Positions 44,158 through 51,861 of a stretch of 64,000 bases of DNA are shown one piece after another. The translations under genes and the position numbers were made by a program. Origin of the DNA: Nocardioides sp. YR527. GTDB lineage: Bacteria; Actinomycetota; Actinomycetes; Propionibacteriales; Nocardioidaceae. The notes under the pieces were generated by a model. It searched no databases. It saw only the letters and a list, made by a program, of their open reading frames with translations, and was not told where the DNA came from. The stretch is from NCBI RefSeq assembly GCF_900101045.1, contig NZ_FNFN01000012.1:42090-106089 (forward strand). Direction: 5' to 3'. Positions within the stretch are counted from its first letter, which is position 1. Every line of letters begins with the position of its first letter.

Positions 44158-44880
44158 ATGATCAATCTGGAGCACCTGACCAAGAGATACGGCGCGACCA
44201 CCGCGGTCGACGATCTCACCCTGCGGATAGAACCGGGCCGGGTCACCGGCTTCCTCGGCCCCAACGGCGCCGGGAAGTCCACGACCATGCGGATGATCCT
44301 CGGCCTGGACCGGCCGACGTCGGGGACCGCCACCATCGACGGTCGTCCGTACGTCTCGCTGCGGCGTCCCCTGCGCGAGGTCGGTGCGCTGCTGGACGCC
44401 AAGGCGGTGCACCCCGGTCGCCGGGTGCGTACGCATCTGGTGGCGATGGCGCGGAGCAACTCGATCCCGGTGGCCCGGGTCGACGAGGTGCTCGAGCGGG
44501 TCGGTCTCACCGGGGTCGCCCGGCGGCGGGCGGGCAGCCTCTCGCTCGGGATGAGCCAGCGGCTCGGGATCGCGGGCGTGCTGCTCGGCGACCCGCGGGT
44601 GATGCTCTTCGACGAGCCGGTCAACGGGCTCGATCCCGACGGGGTGGTGTGGATCCGGAAGCTGCTGAGGTCGCTCGCCGCGGAGGGGCGTACGGTCCTC
44701 GTCTCCAGCCATCTGATGAGCGAGATGCAGCAGACCGCCGACCATCTGGTCGTGCTGGGACGCGGGCGGCTGCTCGCGGACGCCCCGCTGAGATCGTTCG
44801 TCGCCGGGCACTCCTCGTTGGAGGAGGCGTACTTCCGCCTGACCGCCGGCTCGGTCGAGTATGCCGGGGAGGTGGCCTGA
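44158..44880 (+). CDS. ABC transporter ATP-binding protein
   Basis: A 240-residue ATPase of the ABC-2/daunorubicin-resistance type. Walker A is LGPNGAGKSTTMRMILGL, signature SLSLGMSQRLGIAG, Walker B VMLFDEPVNGLDP and switch His VLVSSHLM. It pairs with the permease that follows (TGATG overlap). The two-component genes downstream on the other strand probably control it, as in the BceAB/LiaRS-like arrangement. The substrate is unknown; peptide antibiotics or lipids are usual. Confidence 0.9.
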   Translation: MINLEHLTKRYGATTAVDDLTLRIEPGRVTGFLGPNGAGKSTTMRMILGLDRPTSGTATIDGRPYVSLRRPLREVGALLDAKAVHPGRRVRTHLVAMARSNSIPVARVDEVLERVGLTGVARRRAGSLSLGMSQRLGIAGVLLGDPRVMLFDEPVNGLDPDGVVWIRKLLRSLAAEGRTVLVSSHLMSEMQQTADHLVVLGRGRLLADAPLRSFVAGHSSLEEAYFRLTAGSVEYAGEVA

Positions 44881-45668
44881 TGCCGAGCCCGTTCCTGGCA
44901 GCGATCTCGTCCGAGTGGACCAAGCTCTGGTCGGTGCGCTCGACCTGGTGGTGCCTGATCGGCGCGGCCGCGCTGATGGCGCTGTACTCGGTCCCGCTGG
45001 GCTTCGACGCCGCCGAGCCCAACCCGAACCTGTCCCACGCCGACCAACTGCTCCACGTCGAAGAGGTCGCCACCGCTGGGCTGCTGTTCACCCAGTTCGC
45101 ACTGATCGCGCTGGCACTGCTGACGGTGACCTCGGAGTACGCCTCCGGCAGCATGCGTACGACGCTGCAGTGCGAGCCCCGGCGCGGCCGGGTGCTGGTC
45201 GCGAAGCTGCTCGTCGTGGAGGTCGTCGCGCTGGTCTCGGGGGCGTTCCTCGCGGTCCTGGGCGCCGGGCTCGGCTACCTGACGGCGGGTGACTACGGGG
45301 TCTTCGACGTCTCCTCGGTGGCCGCGGTGGCCGGCAGGATCAGCGTCTACCTGGGCGTGGTCGTCGCGCTGGCCATCGGGCTCGCGGTCGGCCTGCGCAG
45401 CACTGCCGGGGCGCTGGTCGTGGCGTTCCTGCTGCTCTTCCTGCTGCCGATGGTGCTGATGATGAGCGGGATGGACCTGATGACCGACGTGTCCTACTAC
45501 CTCCCGGGGACGGCGGGCACGGAATACCTCGGCATCGGGATCGCGACCCTGTTCGGGCTCTCCGACGGACTCCCCTACGGGCGCAACGGCGGGCTCGGGC
45601 TCGTCGCCGCCTGGTCCGTGGCCACGCTGCTGGCGGGCCATCTGGTGTTCCGCCGGCGCGACGCCTGA
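44880..45668 (+). CDS. ABC-2 type transporter permease
   Basis: A 262-residue membrane protein with about six helices, beginning AAISSEWTKLWSVRSTWWCL, a signature of actinobacterial ABC-2 permeases. VTSEYASGSMRTTL and a C-terminal LLAGHLVFRRRDA follow. The ATG shares one base with the ATPase stop codon. The two form an efflux-type exporter; its cargo cannot be read from the sequence. Confidence 0.9.
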   Translation: MPSPFLAAISSEWTKLWSVRSTWWCLIGAAALMALYSVPLGFDAAEPNPNLSHADQLLHVEEVATAGLLFTQFALIALALLTVTSEYASGSMRTTLQCEPRRGRVLVAKLLVVEVVALVSGAFLAVLGAGLGYLTAGDYGVFDVSSVAAVAGRISVYLGVVVALAIGLAVGLRSTAGALVVAFLLLFLLPMVLMMSGMDLMTDVSYYLPGTAGTEYLGIGIATLFGLSDGLPYGRNGGLGLVAAWSVATLLAGHLVFRRRDA

Positions 45669-45680
45669 GACCTGCGCCTC

Positions 45681-46349
45681 CTAGCGGTCCTCGCTCACGA
45701 GCCCAGCCTCGTGGGCGAGGACCGCTGCCTGCACCCGGTTGCGTACGCCGAGACGACCGAAGGCGCTGCTCAGATAGGCCTTCACGGTCCCCTCCACGAG
45801 GTGGAGACGGCGACCGATCTCGGCGTTGGAGAGCCCGGCGGCGACCAGCGCCATCACGTCGCGCTCGCGGTCGGTGAGAGCGGCGACCTTGGCCCGCGCG
45901 TCCGCGGCCCGCGACATCCGGTCACCGGCCCCGACGCCGAGCTCGGCGATCACGCGCTGGGCGACCCGTGGGGAGAGGAAGGCGGCGCCGTCGGCGACCG
46001 CGTGCACGCCCGCGAGCAGCTCGCGGGGATCGCCGGACTTCAGCAGGAACCCGCTCGCCCCGTCGCCGAGGGCCCGGGCGATGTAGGCGTCCTCGGAGAA
46101 GGTGGTCAGCATGACCCGCGCGGTCTCCGGAGCGGTCCGGGCGATCTCCGCCCCCGCCGCCAGACCGTCCATCCGCGGCATCCTGACGTCGAGCAGCGCG
46201 ACGTCGGGCCGGTGGCGCTGGGCCGCCTCGACCGCCTCTCGCCCGTCGGCGGCCTCGGCGACCACCTCGATCGTCTCGTCGGTCTCCAGGATCGCGCGTA
46301 CGCCGGCCCGCACCATCGCCTCGTCATCGGCCAGCAGCACCCGGATCAC
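45681..46349 (-). CDS. NarL-family response regulator
   Basis: A 222-residue regulator: receiver with IRVLLADDEAMVRAGVRAIL, acceptor Asp in VALLDVRMPRMDGL and Lys in GFLLKSGDP; C-terminal LuxR HTH LTDRERDVMALVAAGLSNAEIGRRL. Its start overlaps the kinase stop (GTGA type). With that kinase it forms a two-component system convergent with the adjacent ABC exporter, which is its likely target. Confidence 0.93.
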   Translation of the reverse strand: MIRVLLADDEAMVRAGVRAILETDETIEVVAEAADGREAVEAAQRHRPDVALLDVRMPRMDGLAAGAEIARTAPETARVMLTTFSEDAYIARALGDGASGFLLKSGDPRELLAGVHAVADGAAFLSPRVAQRVIAELGVGAGDRMSRAADARAKVAALTDRERDVMALVAAGLSNAEIGRRLHLVEGTVKAYLSSAFGRLGVRNRVQAAVLAHEAGLVSEDR

Positions 46350-47479
46350 GTGGTCACCTCTCGTCGGTCGTTGTATCGGTCGCTGCGCGCGGGCAGATCG
46401 GCGACCACCTCGAAGCCTCCGCCCGTCGTCGGGCCGTGGCGCAGCGTGCCCCCGGCGGCGCGCGCCGCCTCCTCGAGCCCGGCCAGGCCCAGCCCGGTCG
46501 TGGTCCCGGCTCGTGGCGGAAGGGTCGCGCGGCCGTTGCTCACCGAGAGACGTACGCCTTCTGGTTCCCGCTCCACCGAGACCGTCACCGACGACCCTGG
46601 AGCGTGCCGGGCGGCGTTGGTGAGCGCCTCCTGGACGATGCGGTGGGCGGCGACGTCCCGCACCCCGTCGCCGTCGTCGATCGAGCCCACCAGGCGTACG
46701 TCCATCCCCGACTCACGCGCGCGCTCGACCAGGCCATCGATCCCGGCCGGGGCGGGGGCCAGCGGCGCCTGTTCGGTGGCGGGGCGGAGGACGCCGACGA
46801 TCTCGCCGAGCCGCTCGGTGGCCCCGGCGGCGGCCGCGCGGATGTCTCCGGCCGCCTGCTGGTGGGCCTCGGTGAGCCCCGGTGCCACCTCGAGCGCACC
46901 GGCGCGCAGCGCGATCAGGCTAAGCTCGTGGCCCAGCGAGTCGTGCATCTCCTGGGCGATCCGGGCGCGCTCGGTGAGCTGGGCCTGCTCGATCTCGGTC
47001 GAATGGTTGCGGGCGACCTGGCGCAGGTAGCGGCCGCTGAGCCACGGCAGCGCCATGAAGATGATCATGTTACCTGCCATCGCGACCTGCACGCCGCCGC
47101 CGTTGACGACGGCGTCCAGCACCGTCAGCGTCACCACGCCCACGCCCGTCACGACCGCCGAGGGCCACACCTGGTCGGCCCATCTGCCGACGAGGAAACT
47201 CGTCAGCGCCGCGAACGCGACGTAGCTGACCAGGATCCACCCGTCGTTGGCCACCACCGTGCCGCCGACCAGCGCGCACACGAGTGCCACCGCGACGGCA
47301 GGGTGCCTCTGCCGGACCCACATCGCGACGGTGACCCCGAGGACTCCCAGCAGCGCCGACCAGCCCGACCACTGCGGGTGGCCGGCGTCGCTCATGTAGA
47401 GGTGCTCGGCGGTGACCGCCACGACCAGAAGGCCCGACAGGATCGACTCGAGAGGCCGAGGCCGGCGCAGCAGACTCAC
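46346..47479 (-). CDS. Sensor histidine kinase (NarL-partner type, HisKA_3)
   Basis: A kinase of about 377 residues. It has five to six membrane helices in the first 150 residues, then HisKA_3 with the phospho-His in RIAQEMHDSLGHELSLIAL and a HATPase domain with QEALTNAARHAPG and TTGLGLAGLEEAA. GTG 47479 is chosen because TACCGT lies 7 nt upstream; ATG 47503 or GTG 47485 are alternatives. Partner of the NarL regulator downstream. The short extracytoplasmic loops suggest sensing within the membrane, as in kinases that respond to wall-active compounds. Confidence 0.88.
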   Translation of the reverse strand: MSLLRRPRPLESILSGLLVVAVTAEHLYMSDAGHPQWSGWSALLGVLGVTVAMWVRQRHPAVAVALVCALVGGTVVANDGWILVSYVAFAALTSFLVGRWADQVWPSAVVTGVGVVTLTVLDAVVNGGGVQVAMAGNMIIFMALPWLSGRYLRQVARNHSTEIEQAQLTERARIAQEMHDSLGHELSLIALRAGALEVAPGLTEAHQQAAGDIRAAAAGATERLGEIVGVLRPATEQAPLAPAPAGIDGLVERARESGMDVRLVGSIDDGDGVRDVAAHRIVQEALTNAARHAPGSSVTVSVEREPEGVRLSVSNGRATLPPRAGTTTGLGLAGLEEAARAAGGTLRHGPTTGGGFEVVADLPARSDRYNDRREVTT

Positions 47480-47570
47480 GCGCACCACGGTAGTCGGCGA
47501 CATTCTCGAGAAGTACTGTCTTTCGGCAGGGGGTCTCGACAAGCTCGACCACCGGTGCAGACTGTGACCC

Positions 47571-48470
47571 ATGGCTTACGAGACCCTGACCTTCGACGTG
47601 GACGGCGACGGCATCGCGCTCCTGACCCTCAACCGACCCGACGCGCTCAACTCGTTCACGGTGACGATGGCACGCGAGCTGGAGGAGGTGTTCACCACCG
47701 ACGCGATGGCCGACGAGGTCCGCGCGGTCGTCGTGACCGGCGCCGGGCGGGCGTTCTGCGCCGGGATGGACCTCTCCGCCTCCGGGAACGTGTTCGGCCT
47801 GGACGAGTCGCTGCACCCGACACCCGAGAGGCTCGCCGAGCACCTCGCCGACCCGGCCAACCACCCCGAGTACGCCGAGGGCGTACGCGACACGGGCGGC
47901 AAGGTCACCCTCGCGATCCACGCACTCCCCAAGCCCGTGATCGCCGCGATCAACGGCCCGGCGGTCGGCATCGGCGCCACGATGCTGTGCGCGATGGACG
48001 CGCGGCTGGCTTCTTCGAAGGCGAAGATCGGCTTCGTCTTCGGCAAGCTCGGCATCGTCCCCGAGGCCTGCTCGTCCTACTTCCTGCCGCGCGTCGTCGG
48101 CGTCCCGCGGGCCCTGGAGTGGCTCTACACCGCGGAGATCCTCGACCCCGATCAGGCCCTCGACGGCGGCCTGGTCCGCAGCATCCACCTGCCCGACGAG
48201 CTGCTGCCCGCCGCCTTCGAGCTGGCCCGGAGGTTCACTCAGAACCGGTCGCCGGTCGGCACCGCGCTCGTCCGCCAGCTCATCACCCGCAACGCCTCCG
48301 CACGCCACCCGCTCGAGGCCCACCTGTCCGACTCGCTGGCGATGTTCTATGCCTCGATCGGCGACGGCAAGGAGGGAGTCGCCGCGTTCCTGGAGAAGCG
48401 GGCCCCCGAGTTCACCTCGAAGGCGTCCGAGGTCCCGGACGTGTTCCACGGAGAGATTTTTACGGGCTGA
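47571..48470 (+). CDS. Enoyl-CoA hydratase/isomerase family protein
   Basis: A 299-residue crotonase-fold enzyme acting on CoA thioesters. Oxyanion-hole segments are GAGRAFCAGMDLSASG (about residues 60-75) and AINGPAVGIGATMLC (about 128-142). The region FVFGKLGIVPEACSSYFLPR carries the conserved Glu expected for hydratase activity. The specific pathway (fatty acid oxidation or other degradation) is not shown by neighbours. ATG 47571. Confidence 0.9.
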   Translation: MAYETLTFDVDGDGIALLTLNRPDALNSFTVTMARELEEVFTTDAMADEVRAVVVTGAGRAFCAGMDLSASGNVFGLDESLHPTPERLAEHLADPANHPEYAEGVRDTGGKVTLAIHALPKPVIAAINGPAVGIGATMLCAMDARLASSKAKIGFVFGKLGIVPEACSSYFLPRVVGVPRALEWLYTAEILDPDQALDGGLVRSIHLPDELLPAAFELARRFTQNRSPVGTALVRQLITRNASARHPLEAHLSDSLAMFYASIGDGKEGVAAFLEKRAPEFTSKASEVPDVFHGEIFTG

Positions 48471-48589
48471 CCTGCAGCGATAGTCGTTGACCCCCTGTTG
48501 TTGGGCCGCATCCTGGGTTACGGTCGAAGGTGGGCCCGCCCGCTGGTCCCTCACCCGGGTGTGGCCGCGGCCGGCACGCAGTGCCCAAC

Positions 48590-48620
48590 CCGAGATGGGC
48601 GCGTGTCGGCCGCATCTCGG
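48590..48620. terminator. Weak hairpin between convergent crotonase and gntK
   Basis: An 8-bp stem (CCGAGATG at 48590-48597 with CATCTCGG at 48613-48620). It may end one or both transcripts. Confidence 0.35.
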
Positions 48621-48640
48621 CACCTGACCGAGACGCCGGC

Positions 48641-49138
48641 CTAGGCGCCGATCCGGCCTGCGTACTCCTCGACGATCGCGTCGACCGGCTGGTTCACGTC
48701 GATGACCATCCCGGCCTCGTCAGACTCGAGCGGCTCGAGCGTCTTGAACTGGCTCTCCAGGAGCGTGGCCGGCATGAAGTGGCCGGGTCGGCTCGCCTGG
48801 CGCCTCGCGATCACCTCGCGGGTGCCCTCCAGGTGGAGGAAGGTCACCTCGGCATGGTGCCGGCGGAGCTGGTCCCGGTACTTCCGCTTCAGCGCCGAGC
48901 AGCTCATCACGCCGCCGCGCTCGGCGTGCCGGGCCAGCCACTCTCCGACCGCCTCGAGCCAGGGGTAGCGGTCGTCATCGTCGAGCGCGATCCCAGCGGT
49001 CATCTTCTCGATGTTCGCCTGCGGATGCAGATCGTCGGCATCCTCGAACGGCACCCGTAACCGCCCCGCGATCGCCGCCCCGATGGTCGATTTCCCTGAG
49101 CCCGAGACGCCCATCACGACCAGCACCGGTTTCGCCAT
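48641..49138 (-). CDS. gntK: Gluconokinase
   Basis: This kinase phosphorylates gluconate to 6-phosphogluconate for the pentose phosphate or Entner-Doudoroff route. The 165-residue P-loop kinase has VLVVMGVSGSGKSTIGAAIA, the substrate segment FEDADDLHPQANIEKM, GIALDDDDRYPWL and SCSALKRKYRDQLR. ATG 49138 shares a base with the stop of the dienelactone hydrolase gene (TGATG), so the two are co-transcribed although their functions are not obviously linked. No gluconate permease is near. Confidence 0.93.
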   Translation of the reverse strand: MAKPVLVVMGVSGSGKSTIGAAIAGRLRVPFEDADDLHPQANIEKMTAGIALDDDDRYPWLEAVGEWLARHAERGGVMSCSALKRKYRDQLRRHHAEVTFLHLEGTREVIARRQASRPGHFMPATLLESQFKTLEPLESDEAGMVIDVNQPVDAIVEEYAGRIGA

Positions 49139-49887
49139 CACGCCATCGTACGGGCGTAGAGCGCCTCGAGATCGGTGAAGTGCCGATGCGTCCCCGCCTC
49201 CTGGTAGGAGGAGGTGTCCGCCATCGAGTAGCCGTGCGGGGCGTCAGGGTAGATGAGGTTGGTGTAGATCACCCCGGCGTCGTCGAGGGCCCTGCTGAGG
49301 TCGGCGACGTTCTCCGGAGTCATGGAGCGGTCGTGGTCGGCGTGGCCGAAGTAGTACTCCGCCCTCGTCCCGGCGATGCAGGTGTGCGGCGAGGCCTCCT
49401 CCGCGGTGACCAGCCCGCCGCCGTGGAACCCGGCGACGGCGACGAACTCGTCGGGGAACCGCCCCGCGGTCCGCACCGCCAGCCGCGCGCCCATGCAGTA
49501 GCCGTGGGTTGCGAGCGGGCCGGTGACGTACGTCTTGAGGGCTTCGACATACGCCGGGATGTCGATCGCCAGCCGGTCCACGGTGAGGCCGCGCACGCGG
49601 TTCATGGCGCCGCCGGCGAAGAACGCGTCCCTGGCCGCGGGCTCGCGAAGATCGCCGGTCGGCGCCAGCTCCGCCACGGTGCCGTCGCGGTAGAACGTGT
49701 TGGGGGCCAGCGCGACGTAGCCCCAGGAGGCGACCCGCTCGATCATCTCGGCCAGCCGCGGCCGGAGGCCGATCGCGTCCATGTAGACGAGCACACCACC
49801 CTTCGGCGTGCTCTCGGGCCGGGCCAGATAGGCCTCGGCGGTGCCGTCCGGTGTCTCGATCTCGATCTGCTCGACCACGTCCTTCAC
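49138..49887 (-). CDS. Dienelactone hydrolase family protein
   Basis: A 249-residue alpha/beta hydrolase of the dienelactone hydrolase family. The nucleophile is Cys in THGYCMGARLA, and the acid and base are the Asp and His in YPDAPHGYSM. DAIGLRPRLAEMIERVASWGY is typical of the family. It probably cleaves a lactone or ester; the true substrate is unknown, as no chlorocatechol genes are near. GTG 49887 begins VKDVVEQIEIETPDG. Upstream of gntK in the same transcript and divergent from the SRPBCC gene. Confidence 0.88.
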   Translation of the reverse strand: MKDVVEQIEIETPDGTAEAYLARPESTPKGGVLVYMDAIGLRPRLAEMIERVASWGYVALAPNTFYRDGTVAELAPTGDLREPAARDAFFAGGAMNRVRGLTVDRLAIDIPAYVEALKTYVTGPLATHGYCMGARLAVRTAGRFPDEFVAVAGFHGGGLVTAEEASPHTCIAGTRAEYYFGHADHDRSMTPENVADLSRALDDAGVIYTNLIYPDAPHGYSMADTSSYQEAGTHRHFTDLEALYARTMA

Positions 49888-49922
49888 GCTACCCGCAGCA
49901 CTTTGATGCCATGCTCGACCCC

Positions 49923-50408
49923 ATGACCCAGAACCCAGAGGCACTGCACCTCGAATCCTCCCGAGCCATCCCGGTCGCGTACGAGACCGCCCTCGCCCGC
50001 GTCCTCCCGGCACCGCTGCCGCAGATCTTCGGTCGCCGGTACGCCGCGATCGGCCCGATCGCCGAGGTCCGCGACCAGGCCGGCGAGTGGGACACCGCCG
50101 GCGAGACCCGCACGATCGTCCTCGCCGACGGCGCGACGATGCGCGAGACCCTGACCGCGATCGAGGCTCCCTCGTCGTTCTCCTACGAGATCACGCCGCT
50201 CTCCGGCCCTCTCAAGCTCCTGGTCGGCCACGTCGCCGGCCGCTGGTCCTTCGCCCCCGCCGGCACCGGCACCCGGGTCACCTGGTCCTGGGACGTCACG
50301 CCCACGTCCCAGGCGGCGTCGTTCGCGATGCCTGTCTTCGGGTGGATGTGGAAGGGGTATGCGCGGCAGAGCTTGGAGTCGCTCGAGGAGCTGTTGCTCG
50401 GCTCTTGA
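49923..50408 (+). CDS. SRPBCC (START-like) family protein
   Basis: A 161-residue single-domain lipid/ligand-binding fold protein related to polyketide cyclase/dehydrase-type SRPBCC proteins. It starts RAIPVAYETALARVLP and has RYAAIGPIAEVRDQ, the central strand pattern FSYEITPLSGPLKLLVGHVAGRW (split here only by strands) and TRVTWSWDVTP. The ligand is unknown. ATG 49923. It ends 23 bp before repeat copy B. Confidence 0.83.
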   Translation: MTQNPEALHLESSRAIPVAYETALARVLPAPLPQIFGRRYAAIGPIAEVRDQAGEWDTAGETRTIVLADGATMRETLTAIEAPSSFSYEITPLSGPLKLLVGHVAGRWSFAPAGTGTRVTWSWDVTPTSQAASFAMPVFGWMWKGYARQSLESLEELLLGS

Positions 50409-50496
50409 GTCTTTGCTTTTGCACGCCGGCGGGTCGGGGTGTTTTGTGGTTGGGGTTTGCCGCCGACCCTTTCGGGGAGGGTGTTCTCGGCGGCGT

Positions 50497-50561
50497 CCGG
50501 AGTAAAGGACGGCCTGCGGCCGCCGGCTTCGCCGGTCGCCTTCGGCGATCCTTGACACCGG
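50497..50561 (+). repeat. Cloverleaf core, copy B left
   Basis: A 65-nt core: closing stem ccggagtaaaggac with atccttgacaccgg, then hairpins ggcc-tgc-ggcc, ccggc-ttc-gccgg and cgcc-ttc-ggcg. The three hairpins and the stem account for nearly every base. Confidence 0.7.
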
Positions 50562-50897
50562 CCGTCGCTGAGAATTTTGGCTGGCTATCGGGTCGGCGGC
50601 AGGGGTTTGGTGCGGAGAATTTAGGTTGGGTAGGGGCCTGGGAATCGACTGAACGCTTCGCCGGTGTGGGCGAGTGGGCGGTTGGCGAACGAATTTTCGT
50701 TCGCCGCGTGAGTCGTCTCCGCCGAGGGTGGGCTCTGCTGGCGGAAGGAATTTTCTTTCCGCTGGAGGAGTCCCTGCTCGGTGGGGCGAACGAATTTTCC
50801 TTCGCCCGCGGAAGCCTTCCCTTCGCCCGGAGCGGTTCCCCGCGGCCACACCCGGGCCGCCGCCCCGATAGCCAGCCAAAATCTTTCTCGACGTGGT

Positions 50898-50960
50898 CCG
50901 GTGTCAAGGACCGCGAAGCGGCCGGCGAAGCCGGCGGCCGAAGGCCGTCCTTGACTCCGG
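50898..50960 (-). repeat. Cloverleaf core, copy B right
   Basis: A 63-nt core on the minus strand: closing stem ccggagtcaaggac with gtccttgacaccgg (one mismatch only), then hairpins ggcc-ttc-ggcc, gccggc-ttc-gccggc and cgc-ttc-gcg. It has the best-paired stem of the four cores. Confidence 0.7.
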
Positions 50961-51047
50961 GGCAGGTCGAGAAGACCCTCAAAGAGAGGGTCGGCGGCCC
51001 ACCCCACCCAATGAGGAAACCCTCGCGGTCAGCGAAACGGCCAAACC

Positions 51048-51842
51048 TCACACCCCATGCCGCTTGATGAACGACAGGATCTGCTCCGACAGCTCAGGCC
51101 GACAAACGATGACATCAGGCAGATACACGTCGTCCTGGTTGTAGTGCAGCGGCGAGCCGTCGATGCGGGACGTGAACAGCCCGGCAGCGGCGGCGACGGC
51201 CACAGGCGCGGCGGAGTCCCACTCGTACTGCCCACCCGCATGGACGTACGCGTCGGAGATGTCGCGCACGACCGACATCATCTTCACCCCGGCCGATCCC
51301 ATCGGCACCAGCTCGGCGCCGATCTCCTCGGCCAGCGCCTCGACGAACGCCGGCGGGCGGCTGCGGGAGACGGCGATCCGGGGACGGGGCGAGGTCGACG
51401 GCGGCACGACCGGAGCGGCACCGGTGTGGAAGGTGCTCTGCACGGACGCGTCGGCGAGCGCCGGCTGCGCGACCGCGCCGGCGATGAGCTCCCCGCCGTT
51501 GGAGGAGGCCCACAGAGCCACGTGCACGGCCCAGTCGTCGCGCGGCGGTTCGGAGAACTCGCGGGTCCCGTCGAGCGGATCGATGATCCACACCCGGTCC
51601 TTGGTGAGCCGCTCCTTGGAATCCTTGCCCTCCTCGGAGAGGACGGCGTCCTGCGGGCGGTACTCGGCGACGAGCTCCATCAGCAGCTCGTGGGCAGCCA
51701 GGTCACCGGCATCCTTGAGCTCCTTGCCCTCCAGGCCGGAGGTGGCACGCACCTCGAGCAGCCGCCGGCCGGCGGTCTCGGCGAGCCAGGCGGCCAGCAG
51801 GTGGTCGGAGGCGAGGATCTCGGGCGCAGGCACACCAGGCAT
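51048..51842 (-). CDS. cysQ: 3'(2'),5'-bisphosphate nucleotidase CysQ / inositol monophosphatase family
   Basis: A Mg2+-dependent, lithium-sensitive phosphatase family member. CysQ removes phosphate from PAP/PAPS, protecting sulfate assimilation; inositol-1-phosphate is the alternative substrate. The product is 264 aa from ATG 51842 (GTG 51860 also possible). Metal-binding motifs are AVLSEEGKDS, VWIIDPLDGTREF and the C-terminal QYEWDSAAPVAVAAAAG. The WD-S-AAP form and position match actinobacterial CysQ. No sulfur genes adjoin it. It is convergent with the SRPBCC gene across repeat copy B. Confidence 0.88.
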   Translation of the reverse strand: MPGVPAPEILASDHLLAAWLAETAGRRLLEVRATSGLEGKELKDAGDLAAHELLMELVAEYRPQDAVLSEEGKDSKERLTKDRVWIIDPLDGTREFSEPPRDDWAVHVALWASSNGGELIAGAVAQPALADASVQSTFHTGAAPVVPPSTSPRPRIAVSRSRPPAFVEALAEEIGAELVPMGSAGVKMMSVVRDISDAYVHAGGQYEWDSAAPVAVAAAAGLFTSRIDGSPLHYNQDDVYLPDVIVCRPELSEQILSFIKRHGV

Positions 51843-51861
51843 GAAGGTCACCCGCGGCACT

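Larger units (their letters stand above)
50432..51010 (+). repeat. Modular intergenic repeat, copy B (complete, two inverted modules)
   Basis: A 579-bp element filling the spacer between convergent genes. The left module (about 50455-50608) and right module (about 50858-51005) are inverted copies of one another. Each contains a GCCGCCGACCC outer end, a cloverleaf core and TTTTGGCTGGCTATCGGG. Between them lies a 250-bp centre with palindromes around AATT, including a perfect 22-nt one at 50684-50705. No open frame in it shows protein-like conservation and there is no transposase. Copies A and C are shorter relatives. Confidence 0.88.

Noticed and set aside
50087..51067. 326-codon frame through repeat copy B
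   Set aside because: It is in another frame of the SRPBCC gene and then non-coding repeat; no conserved protein.
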